A stretch of DNA of 64,000 nucleotides from Hyphomicrobium sp. CS1GBMeth3 (GTDB taxonomy: Bacteria; Pseudomonadota; Alphaproteobacteria; Rhizobiales; Hyphomicrobiaceae). A program made the position numbers and the translations under genes. Shown in pieces: positions 40,430 through 48,462 of the stretch (position 1 is its first letter; each line of letters starts with the position of its first letter). Under the pieces are notes generated by a model. That model was not told the DNA's origin, made no database searches, and worked only from the letters and a program-made list of their open reading frames with translations. Location of the stretch: assembly GCF_900117455.1 (NCBI RefSeq), contig NZ_FPHO01000003.1, forward strand, positions 248,001 to 312,000, written 5' to 3'.

Positions 40430-41404
40430 TCATTCCCATTCGAGCTCGGCGAAGGCGGTCGTGACGTTGCGAACATGGTAGCTATCGAAGAGTTGCCAGT
40501 TGCCCCGCTCCGAAAGGCCCGCCGTCTTGCTCGCTTCGCTGAGGGTCTTGTTATCCCGAATGAGCTTGCGCACGTCGTCCGCTACCGTCGCAAGATAACG
40601 CTTCTGCGGCGCGAGCGCGTCCGGGAACGGCATGGCGTGCGGTCCATGTCCCGGCACCACGCGCGCTGCCTTGCGGGCTGCAATCTTGTCGAGCAGCGCC
40701 AGCCAGCCCGTGATGGAGCCGTCGATCGTCGGCACGTGCACCGAGAACAGGAGGTCGCCCATAAAGAGAGTATCGGTCGTCGTATCCGTGACGATGAGGT
40801 CGTTGTCGGTATGCGCGGTCTTCTGGGCTTCCAGCACCAGGCTGCGCCCGCCCAGATCGATCGTTTGGCGATCCTGCACGGAAACGGTTGGCAGCACGAT
40901 CTCCGTACCTGCGAACGCTTCGTCTCCGAGCAGCGTCCTGTTGGTGGCGAGATAGCTCTCCGAGCGCATGGCGAGAGCGCGCTCGAGCTTGAAGTGCCCG
41001 ACGAACGCCGGCTGGTCCTCTTTGAACGCGGCGTTGCCGAGCACATGATCGGGATGCATGTGCGTGTTGATGACGTAGCGGATCGGCTTATCCGTATGGC
41101 GCCGGATCGCGGCCCGTAGCTCCTGCCCAACCTTGAAGCTGCCCAGCGTATCGATGACCGCAACCGCCTCGCGCCCCACGATAAAGCCGGCGTTTGCAAT
41201 ATCACCGCGGTTCTTGGGCGACTGCTCCTCGTAGAGCCCCTGGTGCACGAACACCCCGGGCGCGATCTCCGTCACCGCAAGCTCGGACGACGCCCAAGCC
41301 CGGACAGGCCGCAAAGCGGGCGCCACTACGGACGCCAAGGCAGCCGCAAGAAATGTCCTGCGCTGCAAGGCGGCAATGCGCGCGTTCGAAAGCGTCATCG
41401 GCAT
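40430..41404 (-). CDS. quinoprotein relay system zinc metallohydrolase (MBL fold)
   Basis: A 324-residue metallo-beta-lactamase-fold protein with an N-terminal export signal (RRTFLAAALASVVAPALRPV). Zinc motifs: THMHPDHVLGN, then H in TAHTDNDL, D in LFMGDLLFS and H in VVPGHGPHA. It is SoxH-related and is paired with the SoxYZ-like carrier, as in quinoprotein relay systems. No PQQ dehydrogenase is in this window. The ATG is at 41404. Exact substrate unknown. Confidence 0.85.
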   Translation of the reverse strand: MPMTLSNARIAALQRRTFLAAALASVVAPALRPVRAWASSELAVTEIAPGVFVHQGLYEEQSPKNRGDIANAGFIVGREAVAVIDTLGSFKVGQELRAAIRRHTDKPIRYVINTHMHPDHVLGNAAFKEDQPAFVGHFKLERALAMRSESYLATNRTLLGDEAFAGTEIVLPTVSVQDRQTIDLGGRSLVLEAQKTAHTDNDLIVTDTTTDTLFMGDLLFSVHVPTIDGSITGWLALLDKIAARKAARVVPGHGPHAMPFPDALAPQKRYLATVADDVRKLIRDNKTLSEASKTAGLSERGNWQLFDSYHVRNVTTAFAELEWE

Positions 41405-41754
41405 GTCGATCTACCTACCTACCAACCAGTAGGATGTCAACCATGGAACGCGTCAACATGTCGGTTGCCTCGTCCAATTTTGGGCGGGGACATTGCTGAG
41501 GATCGAAACAGCCGCGTTGCATACGTAAAGGCCAGCACGAACGCGACACGATTGGGAGAGTTGGACCATGCCAATTGGGTACCACAAACACTGCGGACGG
41601 AACTTGCCCGTCCTGGCGAAAAGTGCGAGCGTCTGCAACGAGAGCGAGAACGCTGCGGAATTGCGAACAAGTCGGCAGGCGTTGCACCCAACGCCGAAAG
41701 CAAATGTTTATCTGTTATAATTCATCCTCTTTTCTAGGTACCGAGGAGTCCGGC

Positions 41755-42105
41755 TTGTCCGACAAGCGTATTCTAGATCCCCTGCTTATTGAATTGTCCG
41801 AGCATTGCAGCCGCCTCGATCGGCTATCGAACGACATCCACGCCGCCATCCGGGCGAAGCAAGCGTTGACTGTCGATCCGGCTGTTGTGCTCGACAATGT
41901 GGGAAGCGCCGCCGATCTCTGCGCGCGCGTCATCAAAAGCCCATTAAGCAAGAGATCGGGCACTGAGGGCCCCGTGCGCGCGCTTTCGTTTACGCTCCGT
42001 GCAGCCTATGAGGCGCTCGACGCGTTGATCCTGGCCGGCAAGCAGCCGAGCCATCATGCCCAAGAGACACCCGCTAAGACTGTCCGACCACCCGACGCAC
42101 CTTAG
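41755..42105 (+). CDS. hypothetical helical protein, 116 residues
   Basis: Soluble, probably helical (LLIELSEHCSRLDRLSNDIHAAIRAKQAL, shown in part) with a Pro-rich tail. TTG at 41755 is chosen because GAGGAG lies 7 bp upstream; the frame also allows ATG at 41704, but a TATAAT at 41716-41721 lies between. No family recognised. 41405-41754 upstream has no other supported gene. It is 29 bp before manC, possibly in one unit. Confidence 0.55.
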   Translation: MSDKRILDPLLIELSEHCSRLDRLSNDIHAAIRAKQALTVDPAVVLDNVGSAADLCARVIKSPLSKRSGTEGPVRALSFTLRAAYEALDALILAGKQPSHHAQETPAKTVRPPDAP

Positions 42106-42134
42106 GAACCGCTAAAAAGATCGACGAGCCACAT

Positions 42135-43607
42135 ATGGACGGATCGCACAACGCAATGTCCACGACATCCATCATCCCGGTCATCCTGTCCGGCGGCTCG
42201 GGCACGCGGCTGTGGCCTCTGTCGCGCTCGATGTACCCGAAGCAATTCGTCAGCGGCTTGAACGGCGAGAAGGCGAGTCTTCTGTCTGCCGCTCTGGCGC
42301 GCTTGGCGCCGGACGCCGGCTTCTCCGCTCCCATCGTCATCTGTAACAACGACCATCGCTTCCTCGTGCGAGAGCACGCCGAGCAATCAGGCGTCGTGCT
42401 CGACACCGTCGTGCTCGAGCCTGTTGCGCGCAACACCGCGCCCGCGATCACGGTCGCCGCGCTTCTGGCCGCAAAACGCGATCCCGAGGCGGTCCTCGCC
42501 GTGATGCCCTCCGATCATGTCATTGCCGACGCGGCGACCTTCGCGGAAGCGGTGCGCCGCGCGGCGGACGTCGCGCGCGAAGGACGCATCGTACTGTTCG
42601 GGATTACACCCACCGAGCCGCACACCGGCTACGGCTATATTCGCAAGGGCGAAGCACGCTCCGACGGCGCCGACGCGGCGTTCGATGTCGAAGGGTTCTA
42701 CGAGAAGCCGGACACCGCAACTGCCGAGCGATATCTCGCCGACGGCGGCTACCTCTGGAACAGCGGCATCTTCGTCTTCCGCGCCGACACCTTCCTCGCC
42801 GAGGTCGCCCGCCTCGACAACCGCATCCTCGTCGCCGCACGCACCGCGCTCGACAAGGCGGCGGAGGACATCGGTTTCCTGCGGCTCGAGACGACGGCCT
42901 TTGCCAAGGGGCCCGGCATCTCCGTCGACCATGCCATTATGGAGAAGACCGACAAGGCGGCCGTGCTGCCGCTGTCCGTCGGCTGGAGCGACCTCGGCTC
43001 CTGGTCGTCGCTCTGGGAGGCGGCCCCGCACGATGCGGATGGCAACTTCATACAAGGCGACGCGCTGATCGAGGACACGAGCAACTGCTACATCAGAAGC
43101 GAGAGCGCGCTCATTTCCACCATCGGTGTCGACAATCTCGTGATCGTCGAAACCCCCGATACCGTACTCGTCGCCGACAAATCCCGCTCGCAGGATGTCG
43201 CACACTTCGTGGCGAGGCTGAGAGCCGCGGGCCGCAAGGAGCACGAGCAGAACCTCCGGAACTATCGGCCCTGGGGGTTCTTCGAAACGCTCAACATCGG
43301 CGCTCGCTTCCAGGTGAAGCTGCTTCACGTCAAGCCCGGCGGCATCCTGTCCATGCAGATGCACCACCATCGCTCGGAGCACTGGGTCGTGGTGCAGGGA
43401 ACCGCACGTGTAACCGTCGACGGAACCGAGCAGTTGGTACGCGAGAACGAGAGCGTCTACATCACCGCCACCCAGTGGCATCGCCTCGAAAACCCCGGCA
43501 AGGTCCCTCTGGAGCTGATCGAAGTGCAGATCGGCACCTACCTCGGCGAGGACGACATCATCCGCACCGACGACATCTACAATCGCGCGGCCGAGGAAAC
43601 CCGCTGA
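42135..43607 (+). CDS. manC: mannose-1-phosphate guanylyltransferase / mannose-6-phosphate isomerase
   Basis: Makes GDP-mannose for surface polysaccharide. The N-terminal nucleotidyltransferase (VILSGGSGTRLWPLSR, YPKQFV, VMPSDHVI, YGYIRKG, FYEKPD, WSDLGSWSSLWE) is joined to a C-terminal cupin isomerase (NYRPWGFFETL, VKPGGILSMQMHHHRSEHW, LIEVQIGTYLGEDDIIR). At 490 residues it is a typical type II fusion. ATG at 42135; ATG at 42156 (MSTTSIIPV) is equally possible, with no strong ribosome binding site for either. Confidence 0.94.
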   Translation: MDGSHNAMSTTSIIPVILSGGSGTRLWPLSRSMYPKQFVSGLNGEKASLLSAALARLAPDAGFSAPIVICNNDHRFLVREHAEQSGVVLDTVVLEPVARNTAPAITVAALLAAKRDPEAVLAVMPSDHVIADAATFAEAVRRAADVAREGRIVLFGITPTEPHTGYGYIRKGEARSDGADAAFDVEGFYEKPDTATAERYLADGGYLWNSGIFVFRADTFLAEVARLDNRILVAARTALDKAAEDIGFLRLETTAFAKGPGISVDHAIMEKTDKAAVLPLSVGWSDLGSWSSLWEAAPHDADGNFIQGDALIEDTSNCYIRSESALISTIGVDNLVIVETPDTVLVADKSRSQDVAHFVARLRAAGRKEHEQNLRNYRPWGFFETLNIGARFQVKLLHVKPGGILSMQMHHHRSEHWVVVQGTARVTVDGTEQLVRENESVYITATQWHRLENPGKVPLELIEVQIGTYLGEDDIIRTDDIYNRAAEETR

Positions 43608-43624
43608 GAGGCACCGCGCCCCGC

Positions 43625-43655
43625 AGATAGCGATCGCGAACGGCGACCGCTATCT
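43625..43655 (+). terminator. hairpin after manC
   Basis: A stem of 8 bp (43625-43632 with 43648-43655) extended by 4 bp past one mismatch, 18 bp beyond the manC stop. No T-run follows on the plus strand; it probably serves manC and the broken gene beyond it. Confidence 0.5.
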
Positions 43656-43657
43656 AT

Positions 43658-44006
43658 CTACTTGGTATCCTTGTGACCCTGGCCCTTCCGCGTAGCAAGG
43701 CAGGCATCGTCGGCAACCGCCTTGGCGAGCGCCGACCAGTCAAGATCCCCATAGCCACGGGCGATGCCCGTTAGCAGTCGATCGCGCACAACGCTGATCG
43801 TCGGCATTGGCGGGGAGATGGCTTCGGCTGCGCGCAGGGCGAGATCGACATCCTTTAGGGCCAGCGGAAAGGGGAGCCAGGCGCGAACCGCTCCTTCACC
43901 ATGCGCTCGCCATAGATCCGGTGCGCGCGTCCACCGAACAGTGACGTCGTCATGATCTCGCAAGGGCCGCGCGAAATCCGCACGTCGACGGGAATAAAAA
44001 TCTTTT
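43658..44006 (-). pseudogene. remnant of an NAD(P)-dependent beta-hydroxyacid dehydrogenase (C-terminal part, frameshifted)
   Basis: The minus strand carries the C-terminal half of a 3-hydroxyisobutyrate dehydrogenase-like enzyme in two frames. Up to about 43870 the family sequence reads VRISRGPCEIMTTSLFGG, then RAHRIYGERMVKERFAPG. After that it continues one base off as FPLALKDVDLALRAAE and GDLDWSALAKAV. A single lost base near a run of four G (43865-43880) explains this. The whole Rossmann N-terminal half is missing and a stop lies just upstream. It is clearly non-functional. Confidence 0.75.
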
Positions 44007-44074
44007 GGCCTCACACTCTAAGCAGCCGATCTTTCGACGTATTCTGATTGGCGTAGTCGAGACGAAGTTAAGTA

Positions 44075-44482
44075 ATGCGTATGGACACAACAATGAGTGG
44101 AAGCTCGACCCTGCCTCCTCTTCAGATCCCCCGCCAAGCAATCCTCGAAGGCAACATCACATATCCAGGAAGTCTAGTCTTAGGCGGCACGATACGCGGT
44201 GACGTCCGGTGCACCAGTATCGTGGTCACGGAGCGAGGCGTTGTCGAAGGCTCCATCTGCGCCAACACCGCAACGATCATGGGCGAGGCTCACGGATCCA
44301 TCTACGCCGAGCAGGTCACGCTGAAGACAGCGTGCTCCGTCGCCGGCGAGATCTTTCACAAAAACCTCTCCCTGGAGAACGGCTGCTACTTCGAGGGAAA
44401 ATCGCGGCGCGTCGCCAATCCGATCGGCCTGGCTGACTGGGAAAGGCAAGAGCAGGACACGGTGATAGGTCTGCTCCGCTAG
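44075..44482 (+). CDS. bactofilin family protein
   Basis: A 135-residue polymer-forming cytoskeletal protein. The bactofilin beta-helix is visible as regular six-residue turns with hydrophobic spacing (LEGNITYPGSLVLGGTIRGDV, VVEGSICANTATIMGEAHG, YAEQVTLKTACSVAGEIF). Short polar tails flank the core. Bactofilins help place cell-wall or stalk machinery. The ATG at 44075 has only a weak ribosome binding site; ATG at 44081 is an alternative. Confidence 0.88.
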   Translation: MRMDTTMSGSSTLPPLQIPRQAILEGNITYPGSLVLGGTIRGDVRCTSIVVTERGVVEGSICANTATIMGEAHGSIYAEQVTLKTACSVAGEIFHKNLSLENGCYFEGKSRRVANPIGLADWERQEQDTVIGLLR

Positions 44483-44914
44483 TCGAGCCCGATCACCACG
44501 CCGCACGAGAGTCTTCCCGGCAGACAGCAGCAAGTCGGCACGTTTTTCATGTTATAATAATGACTTAACAGAGAGTGAGCCTATTTTTCGCCGCTAGTTT
44601 TCGTAGAAAGCGGAATTTCGCACGGCATCGGTTGCGACGGTGCTGAGTTGGGCAAAGCACGACCGCAACACCTCCGGAAGCGGACAAAGCAATTATCGGA
44701 CGTGGAAGCGATATTCCCACCTCAAAATGTGCTGGCAGGCGTATAATATAATACTAGTCGGCCGAAGTCCTCGGCTCAGCTTTTCGATGGCCCACGTCTG
44801 AGCAAATCTAAGATCAGCTCAGAGTTTGTGTTTGACTGCTACGTGGCCCAGCGCGCGATGAAGGATACTTGAGAGCGGATCCACTCGGTCGGCTACCATC
44901 CGGTGGAGGATCTC
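44483..44914. other. AT-richer intergenic region
   Basis: 430 bp with lower GC than its surroundings and several A/T clusters (TTATAATAATGA near 44552, TATAATATAATAC near 44742). No reading frame with support. It probably contains the promoter of the following gene; the composition suggests recent acquisition. Confidence 0.5.
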
Positions 44915-45409
44915 ATGGAACATCGAACATTAGAGGAGCTTGATGGCTCCTCGGTGATTTGCCCGCAGAACCTCTCGAAAAGGGAACTCCTCGAGAGATG
45001 GGCTCTGGCGCTTGAAAATCGACGAGGCGACTATCTGCGCACATTAAGGGAGACCGAATACAAACTCGTGCAGGAACGGTCGGCTCTTCGACAAGACAAC
45101 TCCCCACTGACGGTAGCGTTGGAGGACCCAGTGCTTCGGTCAGCTGGCCTGATGAACGATACGTTTGGGGAAGTTGCCCAGTTTTTTGGGCTATCACATT
45201 CGCAACTTCATAACCTAGTTTGTTACTGCCACTTCGGTGAAACCGTGGCGGGTGAGGTGGTGGCGGCGCGCGTGCGGCATTTGCTTAGGACCCCTAGCTT
45301 CGCAAAGCTGACCTGCACATACGCGATCGCCTCTCTACTCTTGACCGGAGTTGTCTGGCTCTCAGTGGCTGTTGGATTGCCGGTCCAAATGGAGTTTTAT
45401 TCGGGCTGA
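44915..45409 (+). CDS. hypothetical protein with C-terminal membrane helix, 164 residues
   Basis: The ATG at 44915 follows GGAGG. The N-terminal 130 residues are polar, with a charged helical segment (RELLERWALALENRRGDYL). The C-terminal 30 residues form one membrane helix (YAIASLLLTGVVWLSVAVGL). No family recognised. Codon use and GC are lower than in neighbouring genes, consistent with transfer. It converges with selD. Confidence 0.65.
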   Translation: MEHRTLEELDGSSVICPQNLSKRELLERWALALENRRGDYLRTLRETEYKLVQERSALRQDNSPLTVALEDPVLRSAGLMNDTFGEVAQFFGLSHSQLHNLVCYCHFGETVAGEVVAARVRHLLRTPSFAKLTCTYAIASLLLTGVVWLSVAVGLPVQMEFYSG

Positions 45410-45487
45410 CGTTGCCCCGGATATTACTCGCTCATAGCTGGAGCACGTTCTGGTGCAAAGGTCTTGTGGTCTTCACACGGCGCATGT

Positions 45488-46531
45488 CTACAGCACCGAA
45501 ACGCCAGCTCCAGCTTCGACTTGGCCAATGCGCCGCGCCGCATCAAAGCCGGCATCGATGATGATTTGCAGGATCGTGTCGACGGCCGCGCCCTCGCAGG
45601 AGACCAGGAGCCCGCCAGAAGTTTGAGGATCGGTCAGGAGCTTGCGTCGCCAATCGGGGCAGTCTACCGGCAGACGGACCTCCTGACCGTAGCTCGCCCA
45701 GTTGCGCTCGGAAGCCCCAGTGACGAACCCTTTCTGGGCGAGGGAAACGGCAGAGGGTAGTAGCGGCACGTCGGCCGACTTGATCGTCAGGGCGGCTTTC
45801 GATCCGCGCGCGATTTCCAGCGCGTGCCCGAGCAGGCCGAAACCCGTAACGTCCGTGATGGCGTGAACCTCCGGCAGCTTCGCAAGCTCCGTGCCTATGC
45901 GATTGAGCTGCGTCGTCGTCGCTATCATATCCGTGTAACCGGATGCCGGCAGGGCGCCCTTCTTGATCGCAGCGGAATAGACGCCGACACCGATGGCCTT
46001 GGTCAGGATCAGCGCATCGCCAGGCTTGGCGTCGGCGTTGCGTCGCACGTGCTCAGGACGGCACGTACCGATTACCGCGAGACCGTAGACCGGCTCGGGG
46101 CAGTCGATGGAGTGGCCGCCGGCGACCGGAATGCCGGCGTCGGCACAGACTGCCGAGCCGCCCGCCAGGATTTGGCGCACGGTATCGGGCGTGATCTTGT
46201 CAATGGGCATGCCGAGGATCGCAAGCGCCATGATGGGCTTGCCGCCCATGGCATAGACATCCGAGATGGCGTTCGTCGCGGCGATGCGTCCGAAATCGAA
46301 CGGATCGTCGACCATCGGCATGAAGAAGTCGGTCGTCGCAATGATGCACGTATCGGTGTCGAGCTGCCACACGGCAGCATCGTCGCCGGTCTCGGTGCCG
46401 ACGAGAAGCTCGCGGAAGGGTCCTGCGGTCGACGTATCTGCCAGGATCTTCTGCAGCATGGAGGGTGCGAGTTTACATCCGCAGCCGCCGCCATGCGCAA
46501 GCGATGTCAACCGAACTTGAGGGGCATTCAT
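45488..46531 (-). CDS. selD: selenide, water dikinase (selenophosphate synthetase)
   Basis: Makes selenophosphate, the selenium donor for SelA. 347 residues with the catalytic [10 protein letters not shown] (cysteine, not selenocysteine), [41 protein letters not shown] (shown in two parts of the family signature), [27 protein letters not shown] and [10 protein letters not shown]. The ATG at 46531 follows GGAG. It lies 74 bp behind a transglutaminase-like gene on the same strand and 2 kb from the fdn-sel operon on the other strand. Confidence 0.95.
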   Translation of the reverse strand: MNAPQVRLTSLAHGGGCGCKLAPSMLQKILADTSTAGPFRELLVGTETGDDAAVWQLDTDTCIIATTDFFMPMVDDPFDFGRIAATNAISDVYAMGGKPIMALAILGMPIDKITPDTVRQILAGGSAVCADAGIPVAGGHSIDCPEPVYGLAVIGTCRPEHVRRNADAKPGDALILTKAIGVGVYSAAIKKGALPASGYTDMIATTTQLNRIGTELAKLPEVHAITDVTGFGLLGHALEIARGSKAALTIKSADVPLLPSAVSLAQKGFVTGASERNWASYGQEVRLPVDCPDWRRKLLTDPQTSGGLLVSCEGAAVDTILQIIIDAGFDAARRIGQVEAGAGVSVL

Positions 46532-46605
46532 TTTCAACGCTCCATAGCGGATGACGCGCAAGGCCGACGCGGCGGTGCGGCGTCGGTCTCTCGCGGGAGG
46601 CGGCG

Positions 46606-47706
46606 TTAGATGGCGAGCTCGCGCGCCGTGATCGCGTACGTGAACGTGTCCGCGTCGAGGCAATCGAGCAGCATGCCGCGAACCTCCGCCTGCGGATACA
46701 TGAGGAAGCCGAGCTTGGGTGCCTGGGAGCCCGGAAGGGCGATGTCGTGGGCGGTGTTGTAAGCAAGCCAGTTGCCCTCCCACGATCCGAAGAGCGCGGA
46801 CCGGGCCTGCACGACCTTGTCGTCGGTGAGCGGCAGATTTCCCGGCGGCTCCTCGAGAATGACCTTGCGCACGTCGGCGGGATCGGCGGGAACCCATCCG
46901 AAGTCGGCAAGAAAGACCTCGGCGCGGCAATGCTGGGCCTTGGTGACGACCTCGTTCTTGGTTCCGAGGCTCCTGTAGCCGAACTCCGAAGGGGCCACTC
47001 GCAGGCCATAGATGTCTCTGGCCGGTAGTCCGGCGGCGCGGGCGAGGCCAACGAATAGCGCGTTGAGATCCGCGCATTTGCCACCGAGGTTGCCGGATTC
47101 CAGCATGCTTGCGACGTCGCCAAGGCCACATCCGCGCGTCGCGGGATCGCGGTAGGTCGCTTCCACGATCCACCCGTATATGAGCTGTGCCTTATCGAGA
47201 TCGCTCTTGGCGCCCGCGGTGAGCCGGTCCGACGTCTCCTTCACGATGCCGTCAACCGGAATAAGTTCGGTGGCGGCGAGGTAGAGTGCGCGCTCGGCGT
47301 CAGAGAGAGTGTGCGGGCCTGTAGGCTTCGTGAGATCGACCGCGCGGCTCTGCGTGGCGAACGTGCTCTTGATCTCGACAACGGGTGCGTTCTCGCCTTC
47401 CGCCCACACGACGTGCAGCATCTCGGCGTCGTATTTGGGATCCCTGACGATCTCGGCGGTCTTCGCGTTGGTCTCCCAGGTGCTACCCGCGGGCTTGAAC
47501 CAGATCGGATCCGAAAATGCCGGGAGCGGGATCCAGCCCTGCATGAAGCCGGTCGGTTCGGCAATTGTCACACGGGTCACAAGTTCAAAGTTGCGCCACG
47601 TACCCGGCCGCGGCGCGAACGCGGCGTGCACCGGCACACTTGGAAATGCCGCGAGCACCGAGATGGCGGCACCGGCCTTCAAGACATCGCGTCTGCTCAA
47701 ACTCAT
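46606..47706 (-). CDS. Tat-exported transglutaminase-like protein
   Basis: A 366-residue protein with a twin-arginine signal ([18 protein letters not shown]). The transglutaminase-like core has the catalytic cysteine in [23 protein letters not shown], the histidine in [23 protein letters not shown] and the aspartate after it. Such proteins can be cysteine proteases or transferases in the periplasm. It immediately precedes selD on the same strand; a link to selenium metabolism is not established. Confidence 0.86.
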   Translation of the reverse strand: MSLSRRDVLKAGAAISVLAAFPSVPVHAAFAPRPGTWRNFELVTRVTIAEPTGFMQGWIPLPAFSDPIWFKPAGSTWETNAKTAEIVRDPKYDAEMLHVVWAEGENAPVVEIKSTFATQSRAVDLTKPTGPHTLSDAERALYLAATELIPVDGIVKETSDRLTAGAKSDLDKAQLIYGWIVEATYRDPATRGCGLGDVASMLESGNLGGKCADLNALFVGLARAAGLPARDIYGLRVAPSEFGYRSLGTKNEVVTKAQHCRAEVFLADFGWVPADPADVRKVILEEPPGNLPLTDDKVVQARSALFGSWEGNWLAYNTAHDIALPGSQAPKLGFLMYPQAEVRGMLLDCLDADTFTYAITARELAI

Positions 47707-48462
47707 TAGACGGCCTCCCTTGTACGATCTGTCATTCGGAAATCGGGCAGATGGGCCGCAGCGCGCTCGATTTCACTGCCCAGGTCAGCAATGGTCCAAT
47801 CGAGAAAGCCGGTCGCGGAAAGCTCCATGCCGTCGACGGCCCACGGCTTGGAAGCCGTGCCGCCCGAGTCCCCTAGGACCGGACACCTTACGGACGCTTC
47901 CTTCAGGATACCCGGCGCCCAGGCTATGACCTTGCCGAGTTTGACGGCTCGAAGCCGGACCTCATCGCTGCGTTTTGCACATGTCGCGGCCAACGACACG
48001 CCGGGCCTAGCAGGAGGGAAAAGCCTCTCCGCTATTGCCGAGGGAGAGATTGATCTGAAAACGGAGAAAGCCGGGATGCGAGAAAATAAAAACTGTATTT
48101 TCTTAGTCAATAATAAGCGCACCACTCCCGGGGTTGAATATCCAAGAGGCCTGCGAATGTTGCCCCGAACCTCGGGAGCGCGAATGCAGATCATTGAACA
48201 AAAAATAGACCCGCACGCCGTTGCGGTCAATCTTGGGTGTTCATCCGCGGCCAACGACAGGATGCAGCAGCCATGCTCATTTTCTTTCTCGCGCGTCCGC
48301 GCCTATTCCACGCTTGGATTTGGGGGAAATTTCGCACGCCGCTCCTTGTGCCCTAAACCGATTGCACTAATTGGTACTTTAGCGTGACACGATGTCCTGT
48401 GACTTGAGTTCGGTCGGCTTCTTTGGAAATCCCGTAGGGGCAGCAGTGGAGGAGGCGCATCC
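47707..48462. promoter_or_regulatory. fdn/selD divergent control region with an AT-rich inverted repeat
   Basis: 756 bp between divergent transcription units. A perfect 8-bp inverted repeat AGAAAATA / TATTTTCT (48081-48088 and 48096-48103, 7-nt spacer) lies in an AT-rich patch about 360 bp before fdnG and is a candidate operator. Long frames on both strands here show no family similarity and I do not call them. The fdnG ribosome binding site GGAGGAGG is at the end. Confidence 0.45.

Noticed and set aside
47706..48254. A 182-codon minus-strand frame and a 198-codon plus-strand frame in the fdn upstream region
   Set aside because: They overlap each other, lack family similarity and cross the AT-rich patch.
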